DNA of 64,000 nucleotides from Streptomyces californicus. GTDB taxonomy: Bacteria > Actinomycetota > Actinomycetes > Streptomycetales > Streptomycetaceae. Positions within the stretch are counted from its first letter, which is position 1. Each line of letters begins with the position of its first letter. Both the position numbers and the translations under genes were made by a program. Under the pieces are notes generated by a model. The model saw only the letters and a program-made list of their open reading frames with translations. It did not search any database and was not told the DNA's origin. Positions 42,939 through 52,400 of this stretch are shown piece after piece. The stretch spans positions 1-64,000 of the forward strand of contig NZ_JNZZ01000026.1 of assembly GCF_000717645.1 (NCBI RefSeq), read 5' to 3'.

Positions 42939-43481
42939 GAGGGGCACCTCCGGGGGCGAGGGAGCAGGAGCGGGGCGGGCGTGGAGCGCGACGCCCGGGG
43001 CCGACCGGAACGGGCCACCGGCCCGGCGGTCGGACCGGCACCCTGGGCGGGGAGCCGCAGCGGCGACCGGAACGGCCGGAACCGCGACCGGAGGACCGGA
43101 GACCGGACCGACCGGAGGACCCGCGACCGGAGGACCGGCGACCGGACCGACGGACCGACCAGAGCCACCGGACCGGAGACCGGAGCCACCGGACCGACCG
43201 GAGGCCGGAGCTGACCGGACTCGGCGTCGTACCGTGCCCAACTCCCCGGACCCCGCCGGAGACACGCCCGAAACTGCACCCGCCCGCGCGACGCCCACCC
43301 GAGCCACCCCGTACGCCGGGCCCCCGCGCCACCGACACCGCCGAACCCGGCCCCGTACGCCGAAGCCGGCGCCGCACGCCCAGGCCAGCTCCAGGGCCCC
43401 GCACGCCCAGGCCCGCGCCGCAGCCCCGTACGCCCGGCCGGCGCCGGGCGATCGCCCGCCTCACGCCGGAGTCGGCACCCC
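42939..43481. repeat. Degenerate (ACCGGA)n-type low-complexity repeat
   Basis: From 43050 to 43215 the text is built of ACCGGA, ACCGGAGG, ACCGGACCG and CGACCGGAGGACC units in changing order. Another stretch at 43370-43440 repeats CCGCACGCCCAGGCC. No gene is supported in this 543-bp gap. The repeat may arise by slippage and is probably variable between strains. Confidence 0.75.
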
Positions 43482-43856
43482 CTACACCCCGAACCCGCCC
43501 GCCAGTTCGGCCCCCACGAACACCGCGCCCAGCCCGGCCAGCAGGGAGGCCAGCACATTGGCCGCCGCCAGGAAGGCGCGGCCCGTCTCGGCCAGACGGA
43601 GGGTCTCGTACGAGAACGTCGAGTACGTCGTCAGCGCCCCGCACAGGCCCGTCGCCAGCAGGGCGTGCGCCGGGGAGGAGACCGCAGCGCCGGTCAGCAC
43701 GCCGAGCAGCAGGCTGCCCGCGATGTTCGCCGTGAAGGTGCCCCACGGGAAGACGTACGGGACGCCCGGGCCCTGGGACGCCTGCACCGCACGGTCCGTC
43801 AGATAGCGCAGGGGCGCGCCCACCGCACCTCCGATCGCCACCAGCAGCCAGGTCAC
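43482..43856 (-). CDS. crcB: Fluoride channel subunit CrcB/Fluc (1)
   Basis: A 124-residue, four-helix membrane protein. It has the Fluc signatures GGAVGAPLRYL near the N-terminus, FTANIAGSLLLG with the pore-lining Asn, and GALTTYSTFSYE with the central Na+-site and Phe-box residues. Fluc channels export fluoride and function as dimers; Gram-positive bacteria often have two different subunits in tandem. The GTG at 43856 overlaps the stop of the upstream crcB by four bases, so they probably make a heterodimer. No fluoride riboswitch was seen upstream. Confidence 0.93.
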   Translation of the reverse strand: MTWLLVAIGGAVGAPLRYLTDRAVQASQGPGVPYVFPWGTFTANIAGSLLLGVLTGAAVSSPAHALLATGLCGALTTYSTFSYETLRLAETGRAFLAAANVLASLLAGLGAVFVGAELAGGFGV

Positions 43857-44383
43857 ACCGCCCTCCCCGTTCCCATGTCCCGCACACCCGACCGCGTATC
43901 CGAGCGCACATCCGACCGCGCGTCCGAGCCCGCGCCCGAGCCCGCGCCCCGGTCCAGCCAGGCCCGGGTCGCCACCGCCGCCGCCCACACCGCGGCGAGC
44001 GCGGCCACCGCCGTCGCCGCCGTGTACGCCATCGCCACCGCGACCTCCTGACGCGCCAGCAGGCCCGAGACGTCCGCCGCGTACGTCGAGAACGTCGTGT
44101 AGCCGCCGAGCACGCCGACGCCCAGGAACGGCCGCACCAGCGGGTGCGCGATCCGGCCGCGTTCGACGGTCAGCACCATCAGCACTCCGATGAGGGCGCA
44201 GCCGCTCACGTTCACCACGAACACCCTCCACGGGAAGCCGCCCGCGCCGGGCCACAGCACCAGCGCCCCGTACCGGGCGAGCGCCCCGAGCGCGCCGCCG
44301 GCCGCGACCGCCGCCAGCACCCGGCCCTGCGGCGCGGACGGCGGTCCCGGTTCCGGCAGTTCCCGCGGTTCCTGCTCGCTCAT
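43853..44383 (-). CDS. crcB: Fluoride channel subunit CrcB/Fluc (2)
   Basis: A 176-residue Fluc homologue. The core has GGALGALARYGAL, VFVVNVSGCALIGVL and GGYTTFSTYAADV with the same conserved Asn, Thr and Phe positions as its partner. It has an extra N-terminal tail (MSEQEPRELPEPG) and a charged C-terminal tail with Ser/Asp/Arg repeats (GSDARSDVRSDTRSG). It overlaps both the downstream crcB and the upstream metallopeptidase by four bases each, forming a tight three-gene unit. Confidence 0.92.
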   Translation of the reverse strand: MSEQEPRELPEPGPPSAPQGRVLAAVAAGGALGALARYGALVLWPGAGGFPWRVFVVNVSGCALIGVLMVLTVERGRIAHPLVRPFLGVGVLGGYTTFSTYAADVSGLLARQEVAVAMAYTAATAVAALAAVWAAAVATRAWLDRGAGSGAGSDARSDVRSDTRSGVRDMGTGRAV

Positions 44384-44730
44384 CCGTACCCCAGGGCGTG
44401 CAGCCGCTCGTCGTCGATGCCGAAGTGGTGGGCGATCTCGTGGACCACGGTGATCTCGGTCTCCGCGACGACGTCCTCCCGCGTCTCGCACATCCGCAGC
44501 GTCGGGCCCCGGTAGACGGTGATCCGGTCCGGCAGCACCCCCGCGTACCACTCGCCCCGGTCGGTGAGCGGGGTGCCCTCGTAGAGGCCGAGCAGGTCGG
44601 GGTCGCCGGGGTCCGGTTCGTCCTCGACGAACACCGCCACGTTGTCCATCAGCCGCGTCAGCTCCGGCGGAATCCGGTCCAGAGCCTGGCTCACCAGCTC
44701 TTCGAACTGTTCGCGCGTCATCTCCAGCAC
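44380..44730 (-). CDS. Small zincin-like metallopeptidase (PF06262 type)
   Basis: About 116 residues. The zinc motif VVHEIAHHFGID (HExxH with a third ligand nearby) is at residues 100-110, and the N-terminal part (PPELTRLMDNVAVFVEDEP, LLGLYEGTPL, LPDRITVYRGP) matches the small minimal zincins found in actinobacteria. Activity on a peptide is likely but substrates are unknown. The GTG at 44730 (MLEMTREQ) is chosen; ATG 44721 is possible. It is translationally coupled to crcB. Confidence 0.85.
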   Translation of the reverse strand: MLEMTREQFEELVSQALDRIPPELTRLMDNVAVFVEDEPDPGDPDLLGLYEGTPLTDRGEWYAGVLPDRITVYRGPTLRMCETREDVVAETEITVVHEIAHHFGIDDERLHALGYG

Positions 44731-44948
44731 CCGGCCATTGTCCCGTACGCGGGCCGGGCACGGGCAGACCGCGACCGCCCGGCATCGCGGCGACCGGGTA
44801 CGGCCAGACGCAGACCGGGCACGGGCGGACAGCGACCGGGCACGGGCGGACGGCCACCGCCCGGCATCGCGGCGACCGCCCCCGTACGGACGCATGACCG
44901 GCGCCCCCGCCCGGCATGACGGAGGCCGTACCCGGGCATACGCGCCCA
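44731..44948. repeat. Direct repeats in divergent spacer
   Basis: Phrases recur: ACCGCCCGGCATCGCGGCGACC at 44774-44795 and again near 44857-44878, and GACCGGGCACGGGCGGAC twice in between. The DNA between the divergent metallopeptidase and phosphoesterase genes thus consists of repeat blocks of about 90 bp. Promoters cannot be picked out. Confidence 0.7.
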
Positions 44949-46601
44949 ATGGTCCGCGTCCCCTTCCGTGCCGCAGCCGACCGCGTCCGGCGCCGCCTCG
45001 GCCGCATCGCCCGCCCGTCGTCCCGGAGCCGTACCGCCGCCCGCACCCCGGCGGCGGCCCCCGGCGACCTGGCCGCCGCCGGTCGCGGCCCCGGCCGCCA
45101 CCCCTACCTCCGCGCGCTCGGCATGCTGGCCGTCGTCGTGCTGGGGGCGTGGCTGGGCCTGCTCGCGGTCGGCAGCATCCGTACGCCGGTCGGCCCCATG
45201 GACACCACCATGACGCTGCGCCCCTCCCTCACCGGCGGCAGCAAGATCAACGTGTCCCCGCTCGGCGCGCTGGAGCTGGACTCGCACATCGCGCCGCTCC
45301 GGCTCGACGTGGACGTGGACCGCCTCGACCCCGAACGCTCCCAGGCCCTGGTCGACCAGCCGGAACGGTTCTCCAACCTCCAGGACGAGGTCACCCGGGA
45401 CGTCGCCGCCGGCACCCGCGAACTGGCGGTGCGCTCCTGCGTCGCCGTCGTCTCCGGGGCCGCCGCGCTCGGGCTCGTCGTCTACCGCCGGCCCCGCCGC
45501 GCCCTCGCCGCCGGCGGACTCGCGCTCACCCTGCTGGCCGCTTCGGGCGTCAGCGCGTACGCCACCTGGAACCCGAAGTCCGTCCTGGAGCCGAAGTTCT
45601 CCGGGCTGCTCTCCAGCGCCCCGTCCCTGGTCGGCGACGCCCGCTCCATCGTCACCGAGTTCGACATCTACCAGCGAGAACTGGCCCGCCTGGTCACCAA
45701 CGTCACCAAGCTGTACGACGCGACCTCCACGCTCCCCGTCTACCAGCCCGACCCCGGCACCATCCGGGTCCTGCACGTCTCCGACATCCACCTGAACCCG
45801 GCCGCGTGGCACATCATCGCCTCGCTCGTCGAGCAGTACGAGATCGACGTCATCGTCGACTCCGGCGACACCATGGACCACGGGTCCGCCGCGGAGAACG
45901 GCTTCCTCGACCCGATCCGCGACCTCGGCGCCCCCTATGTCTGGGTGCGCGGCAACCACGACTCCCGCGGCACGCAGGAGTACCTGGAGAAGTTCAGGAA
46001 CGTACGCGTCCTGGACGACGGCGCGGCCGTGAACGTCGGCGGCCTGCGGATCGCGGGCACCGGCGACGCCTCCTTCACCCCGGACCGGACCGGCCCCGGC
46101 AGCAACAAGGAGGCCGCCCGGCTGGAGGGCATGCGGCTGGCCACCGCGCTGCGCGACCAGGAGCGCGCGGGCACCCCGGCCGACATCGCCGTCGCCCACG
46201 ACCCGAACACCGCCCGGGAGACCGACGGCACGGTCCCGCTGGTGCTGTCCGGCCACTACCACCGCCGGATCAACGAGCAGCTGAAGCTCGGCACCCGGCT
46301 GAAGGTCGAGGGGTCGACGGGCGGCGGCGGACTGCGCGCCGTGCAGAACGAGAAGCCCGAGAAGGTGCACGCGTCGGTGCTCTACATGGACCGCTCGACC
46401 CGCCGCCTCCAGGCGTGGGACGAGATCACCCTGGGCGGCCTCGGCCTGACGACCGCCGAGGTCAGCCGCCATCTCCCGGAGGAGAACCTGAAGAAGGACG
46501 CCCCCGGATCCCCCACCCCGTCCCCGTACTCCCCCTCCTCGTCGGCCTCCCCGGCCCCCTCCCCCGGCCGCTCCTCGGGGCGCCCCACCCCCGCGCCGTA
46601 A
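44949..46601 (+). CDS. Membrane-anchored metallophosphoesterase
   Basis: About 550 residues. Two hydrophobic segments lie near residues 50-75 (LRALGMLAVVVLGAWLGLLAV) and 160-210, with a loop between them probably outside. The C-terminal half is a calcineurin-like phosphoesterase with HVSDIHLNP, VDSGDTMDHG, WVRGNHDSRG, VAHDPNT and LSGHYHRR, all five metal-ligand motifs. The end is Ser/Pro-rich. It would hydrolyse a phosphoester at the cell surface or in the cytoplasm; the substrate is unknown. The start could also be ATG 44916; neither has a clear ribosome site. Confidence 0.88.
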   Translation: MVRVPFRAAADRVRRRLGRIARPSSRSRTAARTPAAAPGDLAAAGRGPGRHPYLRALGMLAVVVLGAWLGLLAVGSIRTPVGPMDTTMTLRPSLTGGSKINVSPLGALELDSHIAPLRLDVDVDRLDPERSQALVDQPERFSNLQDEVTRDVAAGTRELAVRSCVAVVSGAAALGLVVYRRPRRALAAGGLALTLLAASGVSAYATWNPKSVLEPKFSGLLSSAPSLVGDARSIVTEFDIYQRELARLVTNVTKLYDATSTLPVYQPDPGTIRVLHVSDIHLNPAAWHIIASLVEQYEIDVIVDSGDTMDHGSAAENGFLDPIRDLGAPYVWVRGNHDSRGTQEYLEKFRNVRVLDDGAAVNVGGLRIAGTGDASFTPDRTGPGSNKEAARLEGMRLATALRDQERAGTPADIAVAHDPNTARETDGTVPLVLSGHYHRRINEQLKLGTRLKVEGSTGGGGLRAVQNEKPEKVHASVLYMDRSTRRLQAWDEITLGGLGLTTAEVSRHLPEENLKKDAPGSPTPSPYSPSSSASPAPSPGRSSGRPTPAP

Positions 46602-46607
46602 ACCGTT

Positions 46608-46637
46608 TTGGCGATAGCTCCACCCATCCCATATGCT
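46608..46637 (+). promoter_or_regulatory. Promoter of the tRNA-Glu-Asp-Phe cluster
   Basis: TTGGCG at 46608-46613 and TATGCT at 46632-46637 are 18 bases apart in an AT-richer patch. Transcription would start near 46644, about 38 bases before tRNA-Glu. Confidence 0.65.
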
Positions 46638-46681
46638 TCTCACGTCCCCGACGCGCTGCAAAGCGAACCGGCGGGCCAATA

Positions 46682-46754
46682 GCCCTCATCGTCTAGTGGC
46701 CCAGGACGCCGCCCTTTCAAGGCGGTAGCACGGGTTCGAATCCCGTTGGGGGCA
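46682..46754 (+). tRNA. tRNA-Glu (TTC)
   Basis: Cloverleaf starting GCCCTCATCGTCTAG. The anticodon arm CGCCCTTTCAAGGCG shows TTC, the T arm is CGGGTTCGAATCCCG, and the acceptor ends TGGGGGCA. First gene of a three-tRNA cluster. Confidence 0.96.
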
Positions 46755-46792
46755 CGTTTCACCGTGTGCGAGACTTGTCTCGCACATTGCTT

Positions 46793-46867
46793 GGTCCTGT
46801 GGAGCAGTTTGGAGTGCTCGCCACCCTGTCAAGGTGGAGGCCGCGGGTTCAAATCCCGTCAGGACCG
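46793..46867 (+). tRNA. tRNA-Asp (GTC), copy 1
   Basis: Cloverleaf starting GGTCCTGTGGAGC. The anticodon arm CACCCTGTCAAGGTG gives GTC; the acceptor ends CAGGACCG. It is identical in all 75 bases to the copy at 53580. Confidence 0.96.
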
Positions 46868-46889
46868 CTTGCAGCCCCAGCGGCTGCGT

Positions 46890-46963
46890 GGCTGGGTAGC
46901 TCAGTTGGTACGAGCGATCGCCTGAAAAGCGATAGGTCGCCGGTTCGATCCCGGCCCCAGCCA
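46890..46963 (+). tRNA. tRNA-Phe (GAA)
   Basis: Cloverleaf starting GGCTGGGTAGCTCAG. The anticodon arm CGCCTGAAAAGCG gives GAA. The 3' end CCCAGCCA pairs with the 5' GGCTGGG. Confidence 0.95.
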
Positions 46964-46968
46964 CCTCC

Positions 46969-46999
46969 CGAAGGCCCCGTCCACCGGACGGGGCCTTCG
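46969..46999. terminator. Bidirectional terminator after the tRNA cluster
   Basis: CGAAGGCCCCGTCC (46969-46982) and GGACGGGGCCTTCG (46986-46999) form a perfect 14-bp stem with a three-base loop. It ends the tRNA transcript and, six bases from the convergent ccdA-like stop, that transcript too. Confidence 0.85.
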
Positions 47000-47004
47000 C
47001 CGTG

Positions 47005-47883
47005 TCACACCTTCTCGGTCTCCCCTTCCGGCGCGCCGGTCTCCTCGTCCGCCGGGACGGACGTGCCGCGCCGCCGCCGGGCGCGTACGCCCAGGACCAG
47101 GAGCGCGAGCAGTGCCGCGCCGGCCAGGGCCGCCAGGTCCGGTACGCGTTCGCCGAGCCGTTGCGCCCACTGCTCGACCGCGAACGAGTCGTCGACCCCG
47201 AGCAGGCCGGGCAGCGCGGTCGTCCCGTCGTACACGAGGAACAGTGCGCCGAGCCCGATGAAGAACAGGCCCGACAGCAGCGACGTGGTGTGCAGCTCGA
47301 ACCGGCCGAGGCGGACGGTCCGGCCGCGCAGCCAGGTCCGGCGCCCGAGGTCGAAACGCTCCCAGAGCAGGGCGAGGACGAAGAGCGGGACCGCCATGCC
47401 GAGCGCGTACACCGCCAGCAGCAGCCCGCCGTAGACCGGGCTGCCGCTGACCGCCGCCACGGTCAGGACGCTGCCGAGGATCGGGCCCGCGCAGAAGCCG
47501 GCCAGGCCGTAGACCGCCCCGAGCGCGTAGACGGAGAACGCCGTGGTCGGGCGGATCCGGCCGCTGAGCTCGGCCATCCGACGCGAGGCGAAGCCGAGGC
47601 CGACGATCTGTGCCGCGCCCAGCGCGATGATCAGCCAGCCCGCGCCCGTGACGAGGACGTCGCGGTGGCCGTAGAACAGCTTCCCGGCGTACGAACCGGC
47701 CGCGCCGAGCGGGACGAGGGTGGTGGCGAGCCCGGCGTAGAAGATGCCGGTACGGGCCAGCAGCCGGGAGGCGGAGTCGACGGAGTACGCGAAGAACGCC
47801 GGCAGCAGCAGCGCGCTGCACGGGCTGACCAGGGCGAGCAGCCCGCCGAGGAAGGCCGCGAAGTAGCCGATGTCCGCCGTCAC
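47005..47883 (-). CDS. CcdA/DsbD-like membrane thiol transporter
   Basis: A 292-residue protein with about six to eight helices. GGLLALVSPCSALLLPAFFAY carries a conserved Pro-Cys, and GLAGFCAGPILGSVL carries the matching Cys, the pair that shuttles reducing equivalents across the membrane in CcdA. The C-terminus is charged. It overlaps the DsbA-like gene by four bases (GTGA), so the reductant carried here is probably passed to or from that thioredoxin-like partner outside the membrane. It could serve cytochrome c maturation or disulfide repair. Confidence 0.88.
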   Translation of the reverse strand: MTADIGYFAAFLGGLLALVSPCSALLLPAFFAYSVDSASRLLARTGIFYAGLATTLVPLGAAGSYAGKLFYGHRDVLVTGAGWLIIALGAAQIVGLGFASRRMAELSGRIRPTTAFSVYALGAVYGLAGFCAGPILGSVLTVAAVSGSPVYGGLLLAVYALGMAVPLFVLALLWERFDLGRRTWLRGRTVRLGRFELHTTSLLSGLFFIGLGALFLVYDGTTALPGLLGVDDSFAVEQWAQRLGERVPDLAALAGAALLALLVLGVRARRRRGTSVPADEETGAPEGETEKV

Positions 47884-48686
47884 TTCGCGGGCTCCCCGGC
47901 CTTGCCCGCCGCGCCCGTCCGCTGCGCCTGCTCGGCGGCGGCCTCGATGGCCCGGGTGAACGTCTCGTCCGGCTGGGCGCCCGCGATCGGGCGGCCGTTG
48001 ATCAGGAACGACGGGGTGGACGTGGCGCCGATCCCGTACCCCTGCTCCTGGTCCTTCTTGACCGCCGCGCGGGCCGCGTCGCCGTCGAGGTCCTTCATGA
48101 AGCGGTCCAGGTCCTTCACCCCGGCCTCCTCGGCGAGCGCCTTGACCCGGCCCTTGCCGAAGCCCTTCTCCTTCGCGCCCTCGGCGTAGGCGGCGGCGTG
48201 GAACTCCCAGAAGCGGTCCTGCTGCCCGGCGGCCCAGGCGGCGCGTGCGGCGTTCTCGGACTCCTCGCCGAAGATCGGGAAGTTGCGCCACTCGATGCGG
48301 AGCGTGCCGTCCTTCACGTACTTCTCGATCAGCTCCGGCTCGGTGTCCCGGGCGAACTTGCCGCAGTAGCCGCACTTGAAGTCGGCGTACTCGATCAGGA
48401 CGACCGGGGCGTCCGCGGGGCCGATGGCCAGCTTGTCGTCCGCGTCCCGGCGGGCGAGCTTCGCCAGCTCCGGGTAGACGCCCTCGTTCGGGTCGGCGGA
48501 GACCTCGGCTGCGGGGCCGGTGGCGGATGTGTCCTTCGAGGAGTCGTCGGGGCGGGTGGCCTGGTACGAGGCAAAGCCGAGCAGCCCGGCGGCCACGACG
48601 ACCACCGCGCCGTAGACGAGGGGCTTCTTCGAGCCGGACTTCGCGGACGCGGGCTTCTTCGGTGCGGGCTTCTTGGGCGTGGACAT
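47880..48686 (-). CDS. Membrane-anchored DsbA-family thioredoxin
   Basis: A 268-residue protein. Residues 1-22 are Lys/Pro/Ser-rich cytoplasmic, residues 23-42 a membrane anchor (PLVYGAVVVVAAGLLGFASY), and residues 70-250 a thioredoxin fold of the DsbA/DsbG type. The redox motif is CGYC in YADFKCGYCGKFARD, and the cis-Pro is in ATSTPSFLING. It acts outside the cell membrane on disulfides of exported proteins. It is coupled to the CcdA-like gene, suggesting that it is kept reduced and acts as an isomerase or reductase. Confidence 0.92.
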   Translation of the reverse strand: MSTPKKPAPKKPASAKSGSKKPLVYGAVVVVAAGLLGFASYQATRPDDSSKDTSATGPAAEVSADPNEGVYPELAKLARRDADDKLAIGPADAPVVLIEYADFKCGYCGKFARDTEPELIEKYVKDGTLRIEWRNFPIFGEESENAARAAWAAGQQDRFWEFHAAAYAEGAKEKGFGKGRVKALAEEAGVKDLDRFMKDLDGDAARAAVKKDQEQGYGIGATSTPSFLINGRPIAGAQPDETFTRAIEAAAEQAQRTGAAGKAGEPAK

Positions 48687-48746
48687 GCGGGACTCCGTGC
48701 TGGTGCGGGCGGGAGGGGATGGGTGGGGCGGGCGGCGCGGGCCCGC

Positions 48747-49331
48747 CTACACCCGCAGCACGGAGAGTTCGACGGGCGTCGGGGTGTACGGGGCCGGGGC
48801 GCGGCCCCGTATCTGCGCAGGCGGCGCGGCCGAGGGCGCCCCGGCCTCGGGCAGCCCCCACGGAGCGAGGCCCGCCGCCAGGTCGTGACCGGCCCGGGCA
48901 CGGGAGGGCAGTGCGGGCTCCCCGTCGTGATCGCGGAACTTCCCACAGCCGGGGACACGGGTGCCGGCGTCGGCCGCGTCGGCGGAGGCTACCGGGGCGG
49001 CGGAGGCAGGGGGCGCGTAAGCGGAGGCCGGGGGCACGTCGGCGGAGGCAAGAGGCGCGGAGGCCGGGGCCGCCTCGGCGGAAACCGGGGCGGCGCCGAC
49101 CACGGCGGCCGTGGCGACCGTCGAGGCCGTACCGGCCGCCTCAGCCTCCGCGACCGCTTCGGCGGCCGTGGCCGCGCCGGCCTCCACCGCCGCCGAAGCC
49201 GTGCCGGCCGTGCCGACCCGGCCCGCCGCCCCGCTCCCCGCCCCGCTCGCCGCGAAGGCCACCGGTCCGCACAGCAGTCCCAGCACCACCGCGAGCAGCG
49301 CCGTCAGGCTCCACCACTGCGTACGGGACAC
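48747..49331 (-). CDS. Secreted Ala-rich protein of unknown function
   Basis: About 194 residues from GTG 49331, with GAAAGG upstream. The N-terminus (MSRTQWWSLTALLAVVLGLLCGPVAFAAS) is a signal peptide. A long Ala/Val/Ser-rich stretch (residues 30-120) is followed by a short conserved-looking piece with CGKFRDHDGEPALP and AGLAPWGLPEAG. No known domain was recognised. It is on the minus strand upstream of the DsbA-like gene, with a gap of 60 bases, and might be part of the same transcript. Confidence 0.68.
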   Translation of the reverse strand: MSRTQWWSLTALLAVVLGLLCGPVAFAASGAGSGAAGRVGTAGTASAAVEAGAATAAEAVAEAEAAGTASTVATAAVVGAAPVSAEAAPASAPLASADVPPASAYAPPASAAPVASADAADAGTRVPGCGKFRDHDGEPALPSRARAGHDLAAGLAPWGLPEAGAPSAAPPAQIRGRAPAPYTPTPVELSVLRV

Positions 49332-49463
49332 GGGACCGGGCCTTTCTCGCGCGGGTGGCGGTGGCGGGGTGTTCGACTGCCCGAAATGGTACGTGCCGCG
49401 TGACGCAGCCCGCGCGAAATGAGGTCGCCACCGGAGCGGCCCGGGTGAGATCCTGGGATCCGT

Positions 49464-52400
49464 ATGTCTACTTCCTTCGCCGATCTCCAGTCCCAGCTCG
49501 GTCAGCTCTCGCTCCGCGACGCGAACCGGCTCGGCCGGCGCCTCGAAGGAGCGCGCCGCATCCGCAAGCCCGAGGCCCGCCAGTCCGTGCTGGACGAGAT
49601 CGCGGCCGAGGCGGGCAAGGCGGCCGACCGGCTCGCGGCGCGCGCGGCCCGGCTGCCGGCCCTGTCGTACCCGGAAGAGCTGCCGGTCAGCCAGAAGAAG
49701 GACGAGATCCTGGAGGCGATACGCGACCACCAGGTCGTCATCGTCGCCGGTGAGACCGGGTCCGGGAAGACCACTCAGCTGCCCAAGATCTGCATGGAGC
49801 TGGGGCGCGGCGTCCGGGGCATGATCGGGCACACCCAGCCCCGCCGCATCGCCGCCCGCACGGTCGCGGAACGCGTCGCGGACGAGCTGAAGACCCCGCT
49901 CGGCGAGACCGTCGGCTGGAAGGTCCGCTTCACCGACCAGGTGAACCCGGAGTCGACGTACCTGAAGCTGATGACGGACGGCATCCTGCTCGCGGAGATC
50001 CAGACGGACCGCGATCTGCTGGCGTACGACACGATCATCATCGACGAGGCCCACGAGCGGTCCCTCAACATCGACTTCCTGCTCGGCTACCTGGCCCGGC
50101 TGCTGCCCCGCCGCCCCGATCTGAAGGTCGTCGTCACCTCCGCGACCATCGACCCGGAACGGTTCGCACGCCACTTCGGGGACGCGCCGATCGTGGAGGT
50201 CAGCGGGCGGACGTACCCCGTCGAGGTGCGGTACCGCCCCCTCCTCGAAGAGGACAGCGAGGACTCCGACCGCGACCAGATCACCGCGATCTGCGACGCC
50301 GTCGACGAGCTGGGCCACGAGGCCCCCGGCGACATCCTGGTCTTCCTCTCCGGTGAGCGGGAGATCCGGGACACGGCGGACGCGCTGAACAAGCGGAACC
50401 TCAGACACACCGAGGTGCTCCCCCTCTACGCCCGTCTCTCGCACGCCGAGCAGCACCGCGTGTTCCAGCGCCACACGGGCCGCCGCATCGTCCTGGCGAC
50501 CAACGTCGCCGAGACCTCGCTGACCGTCCCCGGCATCAAGTACGTGATCGACCCGGGCACCGCCCGCATCTCCCGCTACAGCCACCGCACCAAGGTCCAG
50601 CGGCTGCCCATCGAGCGGATCTCCCAGGCCAGCGCCAACCAGCGCAAGGGCCGTTGCGGCCGTACGTCGGACGGCATCTGCATCCGGCTGTACGCGGAGG
50701 ACGACTTCGTCACCCGGCCGGAGTTCACCGACGCCGAGATCCTGCGGACCAACCTGGCCTCCGTCATCCTCCAGATGACCGCCGCCGGGCTCGGCGAGAT
50801 CGAGAAGTTCCCGTTCATCGACCCGCCGGACCACCGCAACATCCGCGACGGCGTGCAGCTCCTCCAGGAGCTGGGTGCGCTCGACCCGGTGGAGAAGGAT
50901 CCGAAGAAGCGGCTCACCCCGCTCGGCCGCAAGCTCTCCCAGCTGCCCGTGGACCCGCGCCTGGCCCGCATGGTCATCGAGGCCGACAAGAACGGCTGCG
51001 CCCGCGAGGTCATGGTCATCGCCGCGGCGCTCTCCATCCAGGACCCGCGCGAGCGGCCCGCGGAGAAGCAGACGCAGGCCGACCAGCAGCACGCCCGGTT
51101 CAAGGACGAGACGTCCGACTTCCTGGCGTACCTGAACCTCTGGGCGTATGTCCGCGAGCAGCAGAAGGAGCGCGGCTCGTCCTCGTTCCGCCGGATGTGC
51201 AAGCAGGAGTACCTGAACTTCCTGCGCATCCGCGAATGGCAGGACATCTACGCGCAGCTGCGCACGGTGGCCAAGCAGATGGGCATCGCCGTCGAGGAGC
51301 CCAAGGCGGAGGCGTCCGTCCCCGAGCAGGCGGTGCACACCTCCCTGCTGGCCGGTCTGCTGTCGCACATCGGGCTCAAGGACACCGAGAAGAACGAGTA
51401 CCTGGGCGCGCGCAGTGCCAAGTTCGCGATCTTCCCCGGCTCGGCGCTGTTCAAGAAGCAGCCCCGGTTCGTGATGTCGGCGGAGCTGGTGGAGACCTCC
51501 CGGCTGTGGGCGCGGGTCAACGCCAAGGTCGAGCCCGAGTGGATCGAGCCGCTGGCCCAGCACCTGGTGAAGCGCACCTACAGCGAGCCGCACTGGGAGA
51601 AGGACCAGGCGGCGGTGATGGCGTACGAGCGGGTGACCCTCTACGGCGTACCGATCATCGCCCAGCGCAAGGTCAATTTCGGCCGGATCGACCAGGAGGC
51701 GTCGCGGGACCTGTTCATCCGCAACGCCCTGGTCGAGGGCGACTGGCGCACCCACCACCAGTTCTTCCATGACAATCGCAAACTCCTCGGCGAGGTCGAG
51801 GAGTTGGAGCACCGGGCCCGCCGCCGCGACATCCTCGTGGACGACGAGACGCTCTTCGACTTCTACGACCGGCGCATCCCGGAGCACATCGTCTCCGGGG
51901 CGCACTTCGACTCCTGGTGGAAGAACAAGAAGCGCGAGGAGCCGGACGCGCTCGACTTCGAGCGCTCCATGCTGATCAACGAGAAGGCCGGGGCCGTCAC
52001 CAAGGACGACTACCCGGACTCCTGGCGGCAGGGGAAGCTCAAGTTCAAGGTGACGTACCAGTTCGAGCCCGGCGCGGACGCGGACGGCGTGACCGTCCAC
52101 GTACCGCTCCACGTGCTCAACCAGGTCACCGCCGAGGGCTTCGACTGGCAGATCCCGGGGCTGCGCGAGGAGGTCGTCACCGAGCTGATCCGCTCGCTGC
52201 CGAAGCCGATCCGCCGCCACTACGTCCCCGCGCCGAACTACGCGGAGAAGTTCCTGGACCGGGCCGTTCCGCTCCAGGAGCCGCTGCCGGTCACCCTCGC
52301 CCGGGAGCTCCAGCGGATGGTGGGCGTCCCGGTCACGGCCGACGACTTCGACCTGTCCCGGGTCCCGGACCACCTCAAGATCACGTTCCGGATCGTCGAC

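Noticed and set aside
43482..44950. Fluoride riboswitch for the crcB genes
   Set aside because: The upstream region consists of GC-rich direct repeats and the genes are coupled to a metallopeptidase; none of the conserved crcB-motif blocks was seen.
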